A model generated the notes under the pieces. It was not told the DNA's origin. It was given only the letters and a program-made list of their open reading frames with translations, and did not search any database. A stretch of DNA of 64,000 nt from Flavobacterium poyangense (GTDB lineage: Bacteria; Bacteroidota; Bacteroidia; Flavobacteriales; Flavobacteriaceae), in assembly GCF_011751075.1 (NCBI RefSeq), contig NZ_JAALLN010000004.1, forward strand, positions 124,001 through 188,000, read 5' to 3'. Shown here piece after piece: positions 34,485 to 43,079 of the stretch (within the stretch, counting starts at the first letter, position 1; each line of letters begins with the position of its first letter). The translations under genes were made by a program, and so were the position numbers.

Positions 34485-35765
34485 ATGAAAACAAAAGCAT
34501 GCCTTGTTATTATCACCCTCATCAGCTCTTTTATTTTACACGCTCAACAACAGCAAAAAGGAATTATTGGTACTTCAAACTGGATGAACAATTGGACTAA
34601 TTTTAAACCTTTTGCAAACGAATATAGTGAAGCAACCAATATCATTGCCGGAACAATAAACAAAGACACAAAACTTTTAAAACGCAATACCTATCAATTA
34701 GTTGGTGTCGTTTACGTAACCAATAACGCTACTTTAACCATAGAACCGGGAACTATAATTCGCGGGGATGATAAAACCTGTGGCACACTGGTCATCACAA
34801 ATGGTTCTAAAATTTTGGCCGAAGGTTTAGAAACGGATCCGATTGTTTTTACTTCGAATAAAGAAAAAACAGAAAGACGTCCGGGTGACTGGGGTGGTAT
34901 CATTATTTTAGGAAAAGCACCCATAAACACACTTGGAGGTGTACATACCTTGCCTTTTGACTTAGAACCTCTTCTGAACCATTACGGAGGTCAGGATGCC
35001 GAAGATAATTCGGGAATTTTAAAATACGTACGAATTGAGTATGCCGGAAGAAAATTGAGTGCCTTAAAAGAACTTAACGGACTTTCTCTGGCCGGAGTAG
35101 GAAGAAAAACGGTTTTAAATAGTATTCAGATCAGTTATTCAAATGACGATTCTTTTGAATGTTATGGTGGAGATTTAAACCTGAACAATCTTATTTCTTA
35201 CCGCACCACCGATGATGATTTTGATTTTACACAAGGCGCGCAAATCAACATTAGCAATAGTATCGCCATTCGTCATCCGTTTTCTTCAGATGTTTCCGGA
35301 TCAAGATGTTTTGAAATAGACTCTTACGATAAAATCCAAAATACGGATATGAGCAAAAAACTGACTCGCATCAATGCCAGCAACATAACATTGGTGAATC
35401 TGGAAGAGAACAATCAGGGCTTGGTAAGAGAATCTGTTTATGTAAAAGAAAATGCATTTTTCAACTTAACCAACAGTATCGTTTCAGGCTTTTCCCCTTT
35501 TGTATTACTAGACCAAAATATCGGAGACATCAATGCTAATTTAGCCAAAATCACCTTTAAAAATATAATTGCGAACAATTGCAATGGCGGAATTACAAGC
35601 GAATCCAATAGTGCTAATGGATCACTTCAAACTTGGTACAATCAACCTGAATTTGCGATCGGATATTCAAAATTAAAAAACAACGAGCTGTTTACAATGC
35701 CCAATATCAAAGGAAATCCTGACTTTAGAGCCAACGTAAACAACACGATTGCAATTGGAAATTAA
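34485..35765 (+). CDS. Secreted right-handed parallel beta-helix-like protein
   Basis: A 426-aa secreted protein with signal peptide MKTKACLVIITLISSFILHA. Residues about 60-150 (NNATLTIEPGTIIRGDDKTC, ILAEGLETDPIVFTSNKEK, GDWGGIIILGKAP) match a Bacteroidota family of cell-surface proteins predicted to fold as parallel beta-helices. No type IX secretion C-terminal domain is evident. Function unknown. The start is chosen from the signal peptide and the promoter at 34438. Confidence 0.75.
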   Translation: MKTKACLVIITLISSFILHAQQQQKGIIGTSNWMNNWTNFKPFANEYSEATNIIAGTINKDTKLLKRNTYQLVGVVYVTNNATLTIEPGTIIRGDDKTCGTLVITNGSKILAEGLETDPIVFTSNKEKTERRPGDWGGIIILGKAPINTLGGVHTLPFDLEPLLNHYGGQDAEDNSGILKYVRIEYAGRKLSALKELNGLSLAGVGRKTVLNSIQISYSNDDSFECYGGDLNLNNLISYRTTDDDFDFTQGAQINISNSIAIRHPFSSDVSGSRCFEIDSYDKIQNTDMSKKLTRINASNITLVNLEENNQGLVRESVYVKENAFFNLTNSIVSGFSPFVLLDQNIGDINANLAKITFKNIIANNCNGGITSESNSANGSLQTWYNQPEFAIGYSKLKNNELFTMPNIKGNPDFRANVNNTIAIGN

Positions 35766-35863
35766 GCACTTAAAAACTACTTACCATTTTAAAATTTAAC
35801 AAATTTCTAAATTTAGAAAAGTTTTTTTTGAAATTTTATGTGCTCTAATTCAAATTACATTTA

Positions 35864-35871
35864 TATCTTTG
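35864..35871 (+). promoter_or_regulatory. Probable trp operon -7 promoter element
   Basis: TATCTTTG matches TAnnTTTG and lies 17 bp before the leader peptide start. A well-spaced -33 TTTG was not found. It would give a leader RNA with a very short 5' end before trpL. Confidence 0.5.
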
Positions 35872-35888
35872 TCGCAACAAAAAAAGAA

Positions 35889-35945
35889 ATGAGAACAATT
35901 TTAAACAATACTTGGTGGTGGAAGAATTTACGTCAAACGTCGTGA
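35889..35945 (+). CDS. trpL: Trp operon leader peptide with three tandem Trp codons
   Basis: An 18-codon ORF encoding MRTILNNTWWWKNLRQTS, ending in TGA at 35943-35945. Three consecutive TGG codons lie at 35913-35921, upstream of an intrinsic terminator and trpE. Three adjacent codons for a rare amino acid in an 18-aa peptide are hard to explain except as a ribosome-stalling sensor. GGAAG (35920-35924), overlapping the last Trp codon, can pair with CTTCC (35952-35956). AAGCTT (35949-35954) can alternatively pair with AGGCTT in the terminator arm. These are the two mutually exclusive structures expected of an attenuator. Confidence 0.88.
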   Translation: MRTILNNTWWWKNLRQTS

Positions 35946-35983
35946 ACGAAGCTTCCTATGGTACTTTAAAAACTATAAATATA

Positions 35984-36016
35984 AAAGGCTTGTCATCACG
36001 ACAAGCCTTTTTTTTT
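35984..36016 (+). terminator. trp attenuator terminator
   Basis: AAAGGCTTGTC (35984-35994) and GACAAGCCTTT (36000-36010) are perfect 11-bp arms with loop ATCAC, followed by a run of nine T residues. It lies between trpL and trpE, so it must be read through for the operon to be expressed. Confidence 0.92.
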
Positions 36017-36056
36017 GATAAAAACCGAACTAATTAAACATTAAAAACTATATACT

Positions 36057-37457
36057 TTGAAACCTTTTATACTCAACACACACTACAAACAAATCCTGGC
36101 AGATACCATCACGCCGGTAAGTATTTATTTTAAAATCAGAGATAAATTCCCAAACAGTCTATTACTTGAAAGTAGCGATTATCACGGAAGTGACAACAGT
36201 TTCTCGTACGTTTGCTGCAATCCTATAGCGACAATCAAAATTGAAAACGAAGTCATTTCAAAAACATTTCCTGACGGAACATCGGAAACCATTGCAATTG
36301 ATAACTCGACCAATATCCCTGAAATAATTCAGGATTTTTCAAGACAGTTTAAATCAGAAAAAAATGATTTTAAATTCATCAATAATGGCTTGTTCGGCTA
36401 CATATCTTATGATGCGGTTCGTTATTTTGATAAAGTTTCAATTGCCAAAAAAGACAATACAACATCAATTCCGGATTTATTCTACGCCGTTTATCAGAAC
36501 ATTATTGCGATCAACCATTTCAAAAATGAAGCTTATATCTTTTGCCACAGTGTAAACGACAAAAACAACATTTCAGAAATAGAACAATTACTGCAATCCA
36601 GAAATATCGCTTCTTATAAATTCACCAAAGAAGGAGAAGGATTTTCGAATTTAACAGATGAAGAATTCAAACACAATGTGGCTTTAGCCAAAAAACACTG
36701 TTTCCGTGGAGATGTATTTCAATTGGTTTTATCACGTCGTTTTACACAAGGTTTCAAAGGAGACGAATTTAATGTTTACAGAGCTTTGCGAAGCATAAAC
36801 CCTTCTCCGTATTTATTCTTTTTTGATTACGGAGATTTCAAAATATTTGGCTCTTCACCGGAAGCACAAATTATCGTAAAAAACCGAAAAGCAGAAATTC
36901 ACCCTATTGCCGGAACATTCAAAAGAACCGGAAATGATGAACGCGATGCCCTCTTAGCCAAAGAACTTTCAGAAGACAAAAAAGAAAACAGCGAACACGT
37001 AATGTTGGTTGACTTAGCCAGAAATGATTTAAGCAGAAATGGCCACGATGTCAATGTTGAAAAATACAGAGAAGTTCAATTCTTCTCGCATGTCATTCAC
37101 TTAGTTTCAAAAGTTACAGGACATTTACATGATAAAGCCACCACTATGCAGGTTGTTGCAGATACTTTTCCGGCCGGAACTTTAAGCGGAGCACCAAAAC
37201 ACAGAGCGATACAATTGATTGAAAATTACGAAAAAACCAATCGTAATTTCTATGGCGGCGCCATTGGCTTCATGGATTTTGAAGGCAATTTTAATCATGC
37301 CATCATGATTCGAACTTTCCTTAGTAAAAACCACCAATTGCACTGTCAGGCCGGAGCCGGAATTGTTGCCAGTTCAGACGAAGAAAGCGAAATGCAGGAA
37401 GTGTATAATAAACTTAAAGCGCTGAACAAAGCCTTAGAAATGGCGGAGAAAATTTAG
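36057..37457 (+). CDS. trpE: Anthranilate synthase component I
   Basis: A 466-aa chorismate-utilising enzyme making anthranilate with TrpG. The start is a TTG at 36057, giving the N-terminus MKPFILNTHYKQIL; no in-frame ATG lies nearby. The LLES motif (35-38 region, SLLLESSDYHG), the tryptophan feedback site in TrpE, is intact. The chorismate-binding core has IAGTFKRTGND, VDLARNDLSRN and FPAGTLSGAPKHRA. A weak TTG start may further damp expression. It is preceded by the trpL attenuator and followed by GAAACTTGAAAC repeats. Confidence 0.97.
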   Translation: MKPFILNTHYKQILADTITPVSIYFKIRDKFPNSLLLESSDYHGSDNSFSYVCCNPIATIKIENEVISKTFPDGTSETIAIDNSTNIPEIIQDFSRQFKSEKNDFKFINNGLFGYISYDAVRYFDKVSIAKKDNTTSIPDLFYAVYQNIIAINHFKNEAYIFCHSVNDKNNISEIEQLLQSRNIASYKFTKEGEGFSNLTDEEFKHNVALAKKHCFRGDVFQLVLSRRFTQGFKGDEFNVYRALRSINPSPYLFFFDYGDFKIFGSSPEAQIIVKNRKAEIHPIAGTFKRTGNDERDALLAKELSEDKKENSEHVMLVDLARNDLSRNGHDVNVEKYREVQFFSHVIHLVSKVTGHLHDKATTMQVVADTFPAGTLSGAPKHRAIQLIENYEKTNRNFYGGAIGFMDFEGNFNHAIMIRTFLSKNHQLHCQAGAGIVASSDEESEMQEVYNKLKALNKALEMAEKI

Positions 37458-37469
37458 CAATAATCTCAA

Positions 37470-37496
37470 AACCTGAAACTTGAAACTTGAAACAAA
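37470..37496. repeat. CTGAAACTTGAAAC repeat in trpE-x gap
   Basis: Three steps of the 7-bp GAAAC(C/T)T word lie between trpE and the lipoprotein gene, ending about 30 bp before the next start codon. Confidence 0.75.
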
Positions 37497-37527
37497 AAAA
37501 AACTAAACCATAAAACCATAAATAAAA

Positions 37528-37971
37528 ATGAAAAAAACATTGTCCCTTTTAGTAGTATTAATCACAATTTCAGCTTGTAATTCAGAAAAAAAACAAAACC
37601 TTGTTGAAGGAACCTGGCGTTTAATATCAGCAGAAACGACAGAGAAAGATTCTACTTTTTCTACTTTCAATTCAAAAACAAAAATGATTAAAATTATAAA
37701 TGATTCCCACTTTGCTTTTTTTAATCATGATTTACAGAATGGAAAAGATTCAACAAATGCCGTATTTTTTGGAGGAGGCGGAAAATATACTTTAAAGGAT
37801 AGCGTGTACACCGAACATCTGGAATATTTCAATAACCGCCAATGGGAAAACAATAAGTTTGAGTTCGTAGTAAAAGTTAAAAACGATACCCTGATTCAAA
37901 AAGGAATCGAAAAAATAGAAAAATTAGGAGTCGATCGTGTTATTGTAGAGAAATACGTTCGAGAAAAATAG
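37528..37971 (+). CDS. Small lipoprotein, lipocalin-like, inside the trp operon
   Basis: A 147-aa predicted lipoprotein; the lipobox ISAC ends at C17. The mature region (LVEGTWRLISAETTEKDS ... KYTLKDSVYTEHLEYF) resembles the small lipocalin-like proteins of Bacteroidota. It lies between trpE and trpG, separated from both by repeat-filled gaps. No tryptophan-related role is evident; it may be an insertion into the operon. Confidence 0.75.
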   Translation: MKKTLSLLVVLITISACNSEKKQNLVEGTWRLISAETTEKDSTFSTFNSKTKMIKIINDSHFAFFNHDLQNGKDSTNAVFFGGGGKYTLKDSVYTEHLEYFNNRQWENNKFEFVVKVKNDTLIQKGIEKIEKLGVDRVIVEKYVREK

Positions 37972-37983
37972 AAAACAAATAGT

Positions 37984-38057
37984 TTCAGGTTCCGGGTTTC
38001 AAGTTTAATGTTCCAACAACTTGAAACCTGAAACAAAGAAAACCTGAAACAAAAAAT
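37984..38057. repeat. Inverted GTTTCAGGTT / AACTTGAAACC repeat
   Basis: GTTTCAGGTT ... GTTTCAAGTT on the left faces AACTTGAAACCTGAAAC on the right, so the transcript can fold into a hairpin between the lipoprotein gene and trpG. It ends about 10 bp before the trpG start. Confidence 0.8.
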
Positions 38058-38066
38058 AATAACATC

Positions 38067-38633
38067 ATGAAAAAAATACTAGTTATAGACAATTACGATA
38101 GTTTCACTTACAACCTGGTACACTATTTAGAAGATTTAAATTGCGAAGTTACCGTATACAGAAACGACGAATTTGATATCGATGAGATCAGTTCTTTCAA
38201 TAAAATTTTACTCTCTCCGGGGCCCGGAATTCCGGATGAGGCAGGATTATTAAAAGCAGTGATTCAAAAATACGGCCCGACCAAAAGCATTTTAGGTGTT
38301 TGTTTGGGACAGCAAGCAATTGGAGAAGTTTTTGGAGGAACACTTTCTAACCTTGACAAAGTATATCATGGTGTTGCTACAAATGTTAAAACAGTCGTTT
38401 CTGATGAAGTTTTGTTTGAAGGTTTAGGCAGTGAATTTGAAGTTGGGCGTTACCATTCGTGGGTTGTTGATGCTAATCTGCCGGAAGTTTTAGAAGCCAC
38501 TTCAATTGACGAAAACGGCCAAATTATGTCACTAAGACACAAAACTTTTGATGTAAGAGGCGTTCAGTTTCACCCGGAAAGTGTATTAACCCCAAACGGA
38601 AAGAGGATTTTGGAGAATTGGATAAAGGGGTAG
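38067..38633 (+). CDS. trpG: Anthranilate synthase component II (glutamine amidotransferase)
   Basis: A 188-aa class I glutamine amidotransferase. The triad is C79 (GVCLGQQ), H169 and E171 (QFHPES). LLSPGPGIP and the N-terminal IDNYDSFTYNLVHYL are family signatures. It supplies ammonia to TrpE and may also serve aminodeoxychorismate synthase. Confidence 0.97.
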   Translation: MKKILVIDNYDSFTYNLVHYLEDLNCEVTVYRNDEFDIDEISSFNKILLSPGPGIPDEAGLLKAVIQKYGPTKSILGVCLGQQAIGEVFGGTLSNLDKVYHGVATNVKTVVSDEVLFEGLGSEFEVGRYHSWVVDANLPEVLEATSIDENGQIMSLRHKTFDVRGVQFHPESVLTPNGKRILENWIKG

Positions 38634-38639
38634 TTATCA

Positions 38640-38735
38640 GTTTGCAGTTTCAATGAAATGTCAAATGTGAAATGCCAAACTTGAAACCTGAAACTTGAAA
38701 CAAAACTTAACATCTCAGAACCTTAGAATCTTTAA
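38640..38735. repeat. Mixed repeat words in trpG-trpD gap
   Basis: The gap contains AAATGTGAAATG words, then CTTGAAACCTGAAACTTG, then CATCTCAGAACCTTAGAATC. Three otherwise separate repeat families are spliced end to end within 100 bp. Confidence 0.75.
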
Positions 38736-38744
38736 AGAAAAAAA

Positions 38745-39737
38745 ATGAAAAATATATTAAACAAATTAATCAATCACGAAGTACTTTCTAAAGAGGAAGC
38801 CAAAGACGTATTGATTAATATCTCAAGCGGTGCTTATAATCCGAGTCAGATTTCAGCTTTTTTGACTGTGTTTATGATGAGAAGCATTACTATTGAAGAA
38901 CTTTCGGGTTTTCGTGAAGCCTTGTTAGAATTGTGTATACGGGTAGACTTATCTGCCTATAATGCCATCGACCTATGTGGAACCGGTGGTGACGGAAAAG
39001 ATACTTTCAATATCTCGACCTTGGCTTCCTTTGTTGCCGCTGGAGCAGGGATAAAAGTAGCCAAACACGGAAATTATGGTGTATCTTCTATTTCCGGGTC
39101 AAGCAACGTGATGGAAAAAATGGGTATCAAATTTAGCAGCGATCCCGGTTTTCTGGAAAAATGTATGGATCAGGCCGGAATTTGTGTTTTACACGCCCCT
39201 TTGTTTCACCCTGCAATGAAAAATGTTGGCCCAATCCGAAAAGAACTAGCGGTAAAAACCTTCTTCAATATGTTAGGTCCAATGGTAAACCCATCGTTTC
39301 CTAAAAATCAATTGGTTGGTGTTTTCAATTTGGAATTAGCCCGAATGTACGCTTATCTCTACCAAAATACCGATGTGAATTTTACGATTTTACATTCGCT
39401 TGACGGTTATGATGAAATTTCATTAACAGGCCCGACAAAAATCATTACCAGCGATATGGAAGGTATGTTAAAACCGGAAGATTTTAAAGTTCGTCTTTTA
39501 TCACAAAGAGAAATTGAAGGCGGAAGAACAATAGAAGAATCTGCTGATATGTTTACCAATATCATTTCCGGAAAAGGAAGTGAGGCTCAGAATAATGTGG
39601 TTTGTGCAAACGCCGCAATGGCCATTGCAACCGTAACAAAATGTTCTGCAAAAGAAGGTTTTACACTGGCAAAAGAAAGTTTATTCTCCGGAAAAGGATT
39701 AAAAGCGCTAAAAAAATTACAAGAATTAAGTAAGTAA
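38745..39737 (+). CDS. trpD: Anthranilate phosphoribosyltransferase
   Basis: A 330-aa enzyme that joins anthranilate to PRPP. The PRPP-binding loop is CGTGGDGKDTFNIST (about 79-93). KHGNYGVSSISGSSN and NVGPIRKELAVKT are conserved. Length is normal, and it is not fused to TrpG. Confidence 0.97.
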   Translation: MKNILNKLINHEVLSKEEAKDVLINISSGAYNPSQISAFLTVFMMRSITIEELSGFREALLELCIRVDLSAYNAIDLCGTGGDGKDTFNISTLASFVAAGAGIKVAKHGNYGVSSISGSSNVMEKMGIKFSSDPGFLEKCMDQAGICVLHAPLFHPAMKNVGPIRKELAVKTFFNMLGPMVNPSFPKNQLVGVFNLELARMYAYLYQNTDVNFTILHSLDGYDEISLTGPTKIITSDMEGMLKPEDFKVRLLSQREIEGGRTIEESADMFTNIISGKGSEAQNNVVCANAAMAIATVTKCSAKEGFTLAKESLFSGKGLKALKKLQELSK

Positions 39738-39746
39738 AAAAAATCA

Positions 39747-39797
39747 AGTTTCAAATTCCAAATTCCAACAACTTGAAACCTGAAACCTGAAACAAAC
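39747..39797. repeat. GTTTCAAATTCCAA / TTGAAACCTGAAAC repeat in trpD-trpC gap
   Basis: AAGTTTCAAATTCC on the left and ACTTGAAACCTGAAACCTG on the right are partly inverted. The element ends about 6 bp before the trpC ATG. Confidence 0.8.
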
Positions 39798-39802
39798 AAC
39801 CA

Positions 39803-40582
39803 ATGAATATACTCGATAAAATAATATTCGACAAACAAAGAGAAGTAGTTCTTAAAAAAACAATCATCCCGGTTTCGCAACTGGAAAGTTCAGTTTTTTT
39901 TGAAAGACAAACGATTTCTTTAAGTCAAAAGTTAAAACAAAGTTCGACGGGAATAATCGCAGAACACAAACGCCGCTCTCCTTCAAAATTAGTAATCAAT
40001 CATAATTTTACGGTAGAAGAAGTAGTGAAAGGGTATGAAAACGCAGGTGCCTGTGGAATCTCTGTTTTAACTGACGGAAAATATTTTGGAGGTTCGCTTG
40101 ACGATTTACTTCTGGCGAGAGCTTCTGTAAACCTGCCGCTTTTGCGAAAAGAATTTATTGTAGATGAGTATCAAATTTTGGAAGCCAAAGCATTTGGTGC
40201 CGATTTGATTTTACTGATTGCAGCCGTTTTGACCCGTGAAGAAATCAAATCACTTTCAGAATTTGCTAAAAAACTGGGCTTAGAAGTTTTACTCGAAGTT
40301 CACAATCAGGAAGAACTGGAAAAATCGATTATGCCAACACTTGACATGATTGGCGTGAATAACAGAAATCTTAAAACTTTTGAAGTAAGTCTGGATTTCA
40401 GCAAACAATTGGCCTCGCAAATTCCGGATGATTTCGTAAAAGTTTCAGAAAGCGGCATTTCGTCTGTAGAAGCCATATCTGAATTAAAACCATACGGATA
40501 TAAAGGCTTCTTAATTGGAGAAAATTTCATGAAAACCGATAATGCCGGTAAAGCCGCGACAGAATTTATCAGCCAATTGTGA
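39803..40582 (+). CDS. trpC: Indole-3-glycerol-phosphate synthase
   Basis: A 259-aa TIM-barrel enzyme closing the indole ring. IIAEHKRRSPSK (the family EHKxxSPS loop), LLRKEFIVDEYQ, GVNNRNLKTFEV and SESGISS are all present. The gene starts 65 bp after trpD. Confidence 0.97.
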   Translation: MNILDKIIFDKQREVVLKKTIIPVSQLESSVFFERQTISLSQKLKQSSTGIIAEHKRRSPSKLVINHNFTVEEVVKGYENAGACGISVLTDGKYFGGSLDDLLLARASVNLPLLRKEFIVDEYQILEAKAFGADLILLIAAVLTREEIKSLSEFAKKLGLEVLLEVHNQEELEKSIMPTLDMIGVNNRNLKTFEVSLDFSKQLASQIPDDFVKVSESGISSVEAISELKPYGYKGFLIGENFMKTDNAGKAATEFISQL

Positions 40583-40604
40583 AAATGTAATATCTAAAAA
40601 TTTA

Positions 40605-40663
40605 GCCACTAATTTCACGAATTAGCACGAATTGAATTTGCGTAAATTAGGGAAATTAGTGGC
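40605..40663. repeat. Perfect 12-bp inverted repeat of GCCACTAATTTC type
   Basis: GCCACTAATTTC (40605-40616) is exactly inverted as GAAATTAGTGGC (40652-40663). The interior has CACGAATTAGCACGAATT. It is a one-shell relative of the nested-dyad elements. Confidence 0.85.
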
Positions 40664-40664
40664 A

Positions 40665-40745
40665 AAAAAAAAGCACATAAAGCTTTGCGAACCCCGCGTT
40701 TATAAAGATTAACAATATAAAAAACCTAGCGCACTTTGCGGTTAA
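40665..40745. repeat. TTTGCG-family repeat before trpF
   Basis: GCTTTGCGAACCCCGCGTTT and GCACTTTGCGGTTAA recur here as at 8264-8304 and 1846-1921. The repeat ends 15 bp before the trpF start. Confidence 0.8.
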
Positions 40746-40759
40746 AAAAAAAAGAAAAA

Positions 40760-41422
40760 ATGAAACTCAAGATCTGTGGCATGAAATATCTCGATAATAT
40801 TCTCGAAGTAGGAGCGCTCCTACCCGATTATATGGGATTTATTTTCTGGGAAAAATCTGCTCGTTATTTTGACGGAACGATTCCCGAACTGATTAAAACA
40901 ATTAAAAAAACAGGCGTTTTTGTAGATGAAACCGTTGAAAACATTATCTCTAAAATCGACAAATATCATTTACAAACTGTTCAATTACACGGAAAAGAAT
41001 CCGTTGCATTTTGTCAGGAATTAAAAGCTAAAATCGATGCCCGAATTGATCTTACTACAGAAATCATTAAAGTATTCTCTGTTGATGAGAGTTTTGATTT
41101 CGACCTTTTAAAACCATACGAAGAGGTCTGTGATTATTTTCTATTCGATACAAAAGGAAAACTACCTGGTGGAAACGGAACTACTTTCGACTGGACAATA
41201 CTGGAAAATTACAAATCCGAAAAGCCACTCTTCTTAAGCGGAGGCATCGGAATTGACGAAATACCGATGATTAAAGACCTCAAAATTCCGATTTACGCTA
41301 TTGACGTAAACAGCAAATTTGAACTTGAACCGGGATTAAAAAACACAAGTCTATTAAAAAAGTTTCAGAAAAAATTAAAACCTGCAACTATAAACCCAAA
41401 ACAACTATACAATGAATTATAA
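40760..41422 (+). CDS. trpF: Phosphoribosylanthranilate isomerase
   Basis: A 220-aa TIM-barrel isomerase. The catalytic cysteine is in KLKICGM at the N-terminus and the catalytic aspartate in FLFDTKGK. FLSGGIG and YAIDVNSKFE form the phosphate-binding end. The ATG at 40760 is used; an upstream frame extension lies in repeat DNA. It overlaps trpB by 11 bp, indicating translational coupling. Confidence 0.96.
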   Translation: MKLKICGMKYLDNILEVGALLPDYMGFIFWEKSARYFDGTIPELIKTIKKTGVFVDETVENIISKIDKYHLQTVQLHGKESVAFCQELKAKIDARIDLTTEIIKVFSVDESFDFDLLKPYEEVCDYFLFDTKGKLPGGNGTTFDWTILENYKSEKPLFLSGGIGIDEIPMIKDLKIPIYAIDVNSKFELEPGLKNTSLLKKFQKKLKPATINPKQLYNEL

Positions 41423-42593
41423 TGTCAACGAAAAAGGATATTACGGCGAATTTGGAGGGGCTTACATTCCCGAAATGCTGTATCCAAATGTAGAAGAATT
41501 ACGCCAGCAATACTTAAAAATCATAGCAGAACCTGATTTTAAAGCAGAGTTCGATCAATTATTAAAAGATTATGTCGGACGTCCAAGCCCTTTGTATTTT
41601 GCCAAGCGTATATCTGAAAAATACAATACCAAAGTTTATTTAAAAAGAGAGGATTTAAATCATACAGGAGCCCATAAAGTCAACAATACGATTGGACAGA
41701 TATTAGTCGCCAAACGTTTGGGTAAAAAACGAATTATTGCAGAAACCGGTGCAGGTCAGCATGGTGTAGCAACAGCAACCGTTTGTGCTTTAATGGGAAT
41801 TGAATGTATCGTATACATGGGTGAAATTGACATTGCCCGTCAGGCACCAAACGTTGCCCGTATGAAAATGCTGGGGGCAGAAGTCCGTCCGGCACTTTCG
41901 GGTTCAAAAACGTTAAAGGATGCTACAAACGAAGCCATCCGCGATTGGATCAACAATCCGGTTGACACCCACTATATCATTGGATCTGCTATTGGGCCAC
42001 ACCCTTACCCGGATATGGTAACCCGTTTTCAAAGTATTATTTCTGAAGAAATAAAATGGCAGTTAAAAGAAAAAGAAGGTCGTGAAAACCCGGATTATGT
42101 TGTTGCCTGTATCGGTGGCGGAAGTAATGCCGCAGGAACGTATTATCACTTTTTACACGAACCGGAAGTAGGCATTATCGCCGTTGAAGCTGCCGGAAAA
42201 GGAGTTGACAGCGGTCACAGTGCCGCCACCAGTAAATTAGGGAAAGTAGGTATTATTCACGGTTGCAAAACCTTACTAATGCAAACTCCTGATGGTCAGA
42301 TTACGGAACCTTATTCGATTTCTGCAGGTCTTGATTATCCGGGAGTTGGTCCTATGCACGCTCATTTGGCGCAAACGGGCCGTGGCGAATTCTTCTCCGT
42401 AACCGATGATGAAGCGATGAATGCCGGTCTGGAACTTACTAAACTGGAAGGGATAATTCCGGCAATTGAAAGTGCCCATGCCTTTGCGGTTTTAGATCAG
42501 AAAAAATTCAAGCCAACTGATGTTGTTGTAATCAGTCTTTCAGGTCGTGGTGATAAAGATTTAGACAATTACATCGAGTACTTTAAATTGTAA
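41412..42593 (+). CDS. trpB: Tryptophan synthase beta subunit
   Basis: A 393-aa PLP enzyme joining indole and serine. The PLP lysine is K89 in HTGAHKVNNT. ETGAGQHGVATA (the carboxylate-binding loop) and CIGGGSNAAG (the phosphate-binding loop) are intact. It is trpB1 type by length and motifs. It is separated from trpA by two unrelated genes. Confidence 0.98.
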   Translation: MNYNVNEKGYYGEFGGAYIPEMLYPNVEELRQQYLKIIAEPDFKAEFDQLLKDYVGRPSPLYFAKRISEKYNTKVYLKREDLNHTGAHKVNNTIGQILVAKRLGKKRIIAETGAGQHGVATATVCALMGIECIVYMGEIDIARQAPNVARMKMLGAEVRPALSGSKTLKDATNEAIRDWINNPVDTHYIIGSAIGPHPYPDMVTRFQSIISEEIKWQLKEKEGRENPDYVVACIGGGSNAAGTYYHFLHEPEVGIIAVEAAGKGVDSGHSAATSKLGKVGIIHGCKTLLMQTPDGQITEPYSISAGLDYPGVGPMHAHLAQTGRGEFFSVTDDEAMNAGLELTKLEGIIPAIESAHAFAVLDQKKFKPTDVVVISLSGRGDKDLDNYIEYFKL

Positions 42594-42682
42594 TAAAAAT
42601 CGTAATTTGCATGTTCGCAAGGGTCGGACTTTTTATTGACATGATCCTTAAAAACAAACAAATAACGAGAAAAATAATAATT

Positions 42683-43000
42683 ATGGAACAGCTATTCTCT
42701 TACGGAACCCTACGCTCAAAAGAAATTCAAATGCAAATTTTTAATAAATTATTGAACGGAAAAGCAGATCAACTTTCCGCCTATAAACTAAAAGACCTAA
42801 AAATAGAAGAAGAATTTGGAATGGCGGACTATTTTGTAGCGGTACCAAGCGAAAACCCTTCTGACTCCATTAAAGGCATTGTTTATACCATTTCTAACGA
42901 AGATTTAACCAAAGCTGACCAATTTGAATCCAATTCGTATAGAAGGGTTCGAATAACATTGAAGTCCGGAACTATTGCGTGGATTTATATTGAAAGTTAA
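42683..43000 (+). CDS. Gamma-glutamylcyclotransferase-like (AIG2) protein
   Basis: A 105-aa protein of the AIG2/GGCT-like fold, with the family's N-terminal FSYGTLRSKEIQ. The GGCT catalytic glutamate position could be one of several acidic residues in the ADQFESNSYRR segment. The ATG at 42683 is the start; an upstream extension to 42611 carries no family sequence. It lies between trpB and trpA and has no known tryptophan role. Confidence 0.82.
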   Translation: MEQLFSYGTLRSKEIQMQIFNKLLNGKADQLSAYKLKDLKIEEEFGMADYFVAVPSENPSDSIKGIVYTISNEDLTKADQFESNSYRRVRITLKSGTIAWIYIES

Positions 43001-43079
43001 GCATTACGACTTTCTAAGAATTTATTGAAAAACCGACAACACAAGCGAAAACTAGTAATTAAGTATAATTAACACCCAA

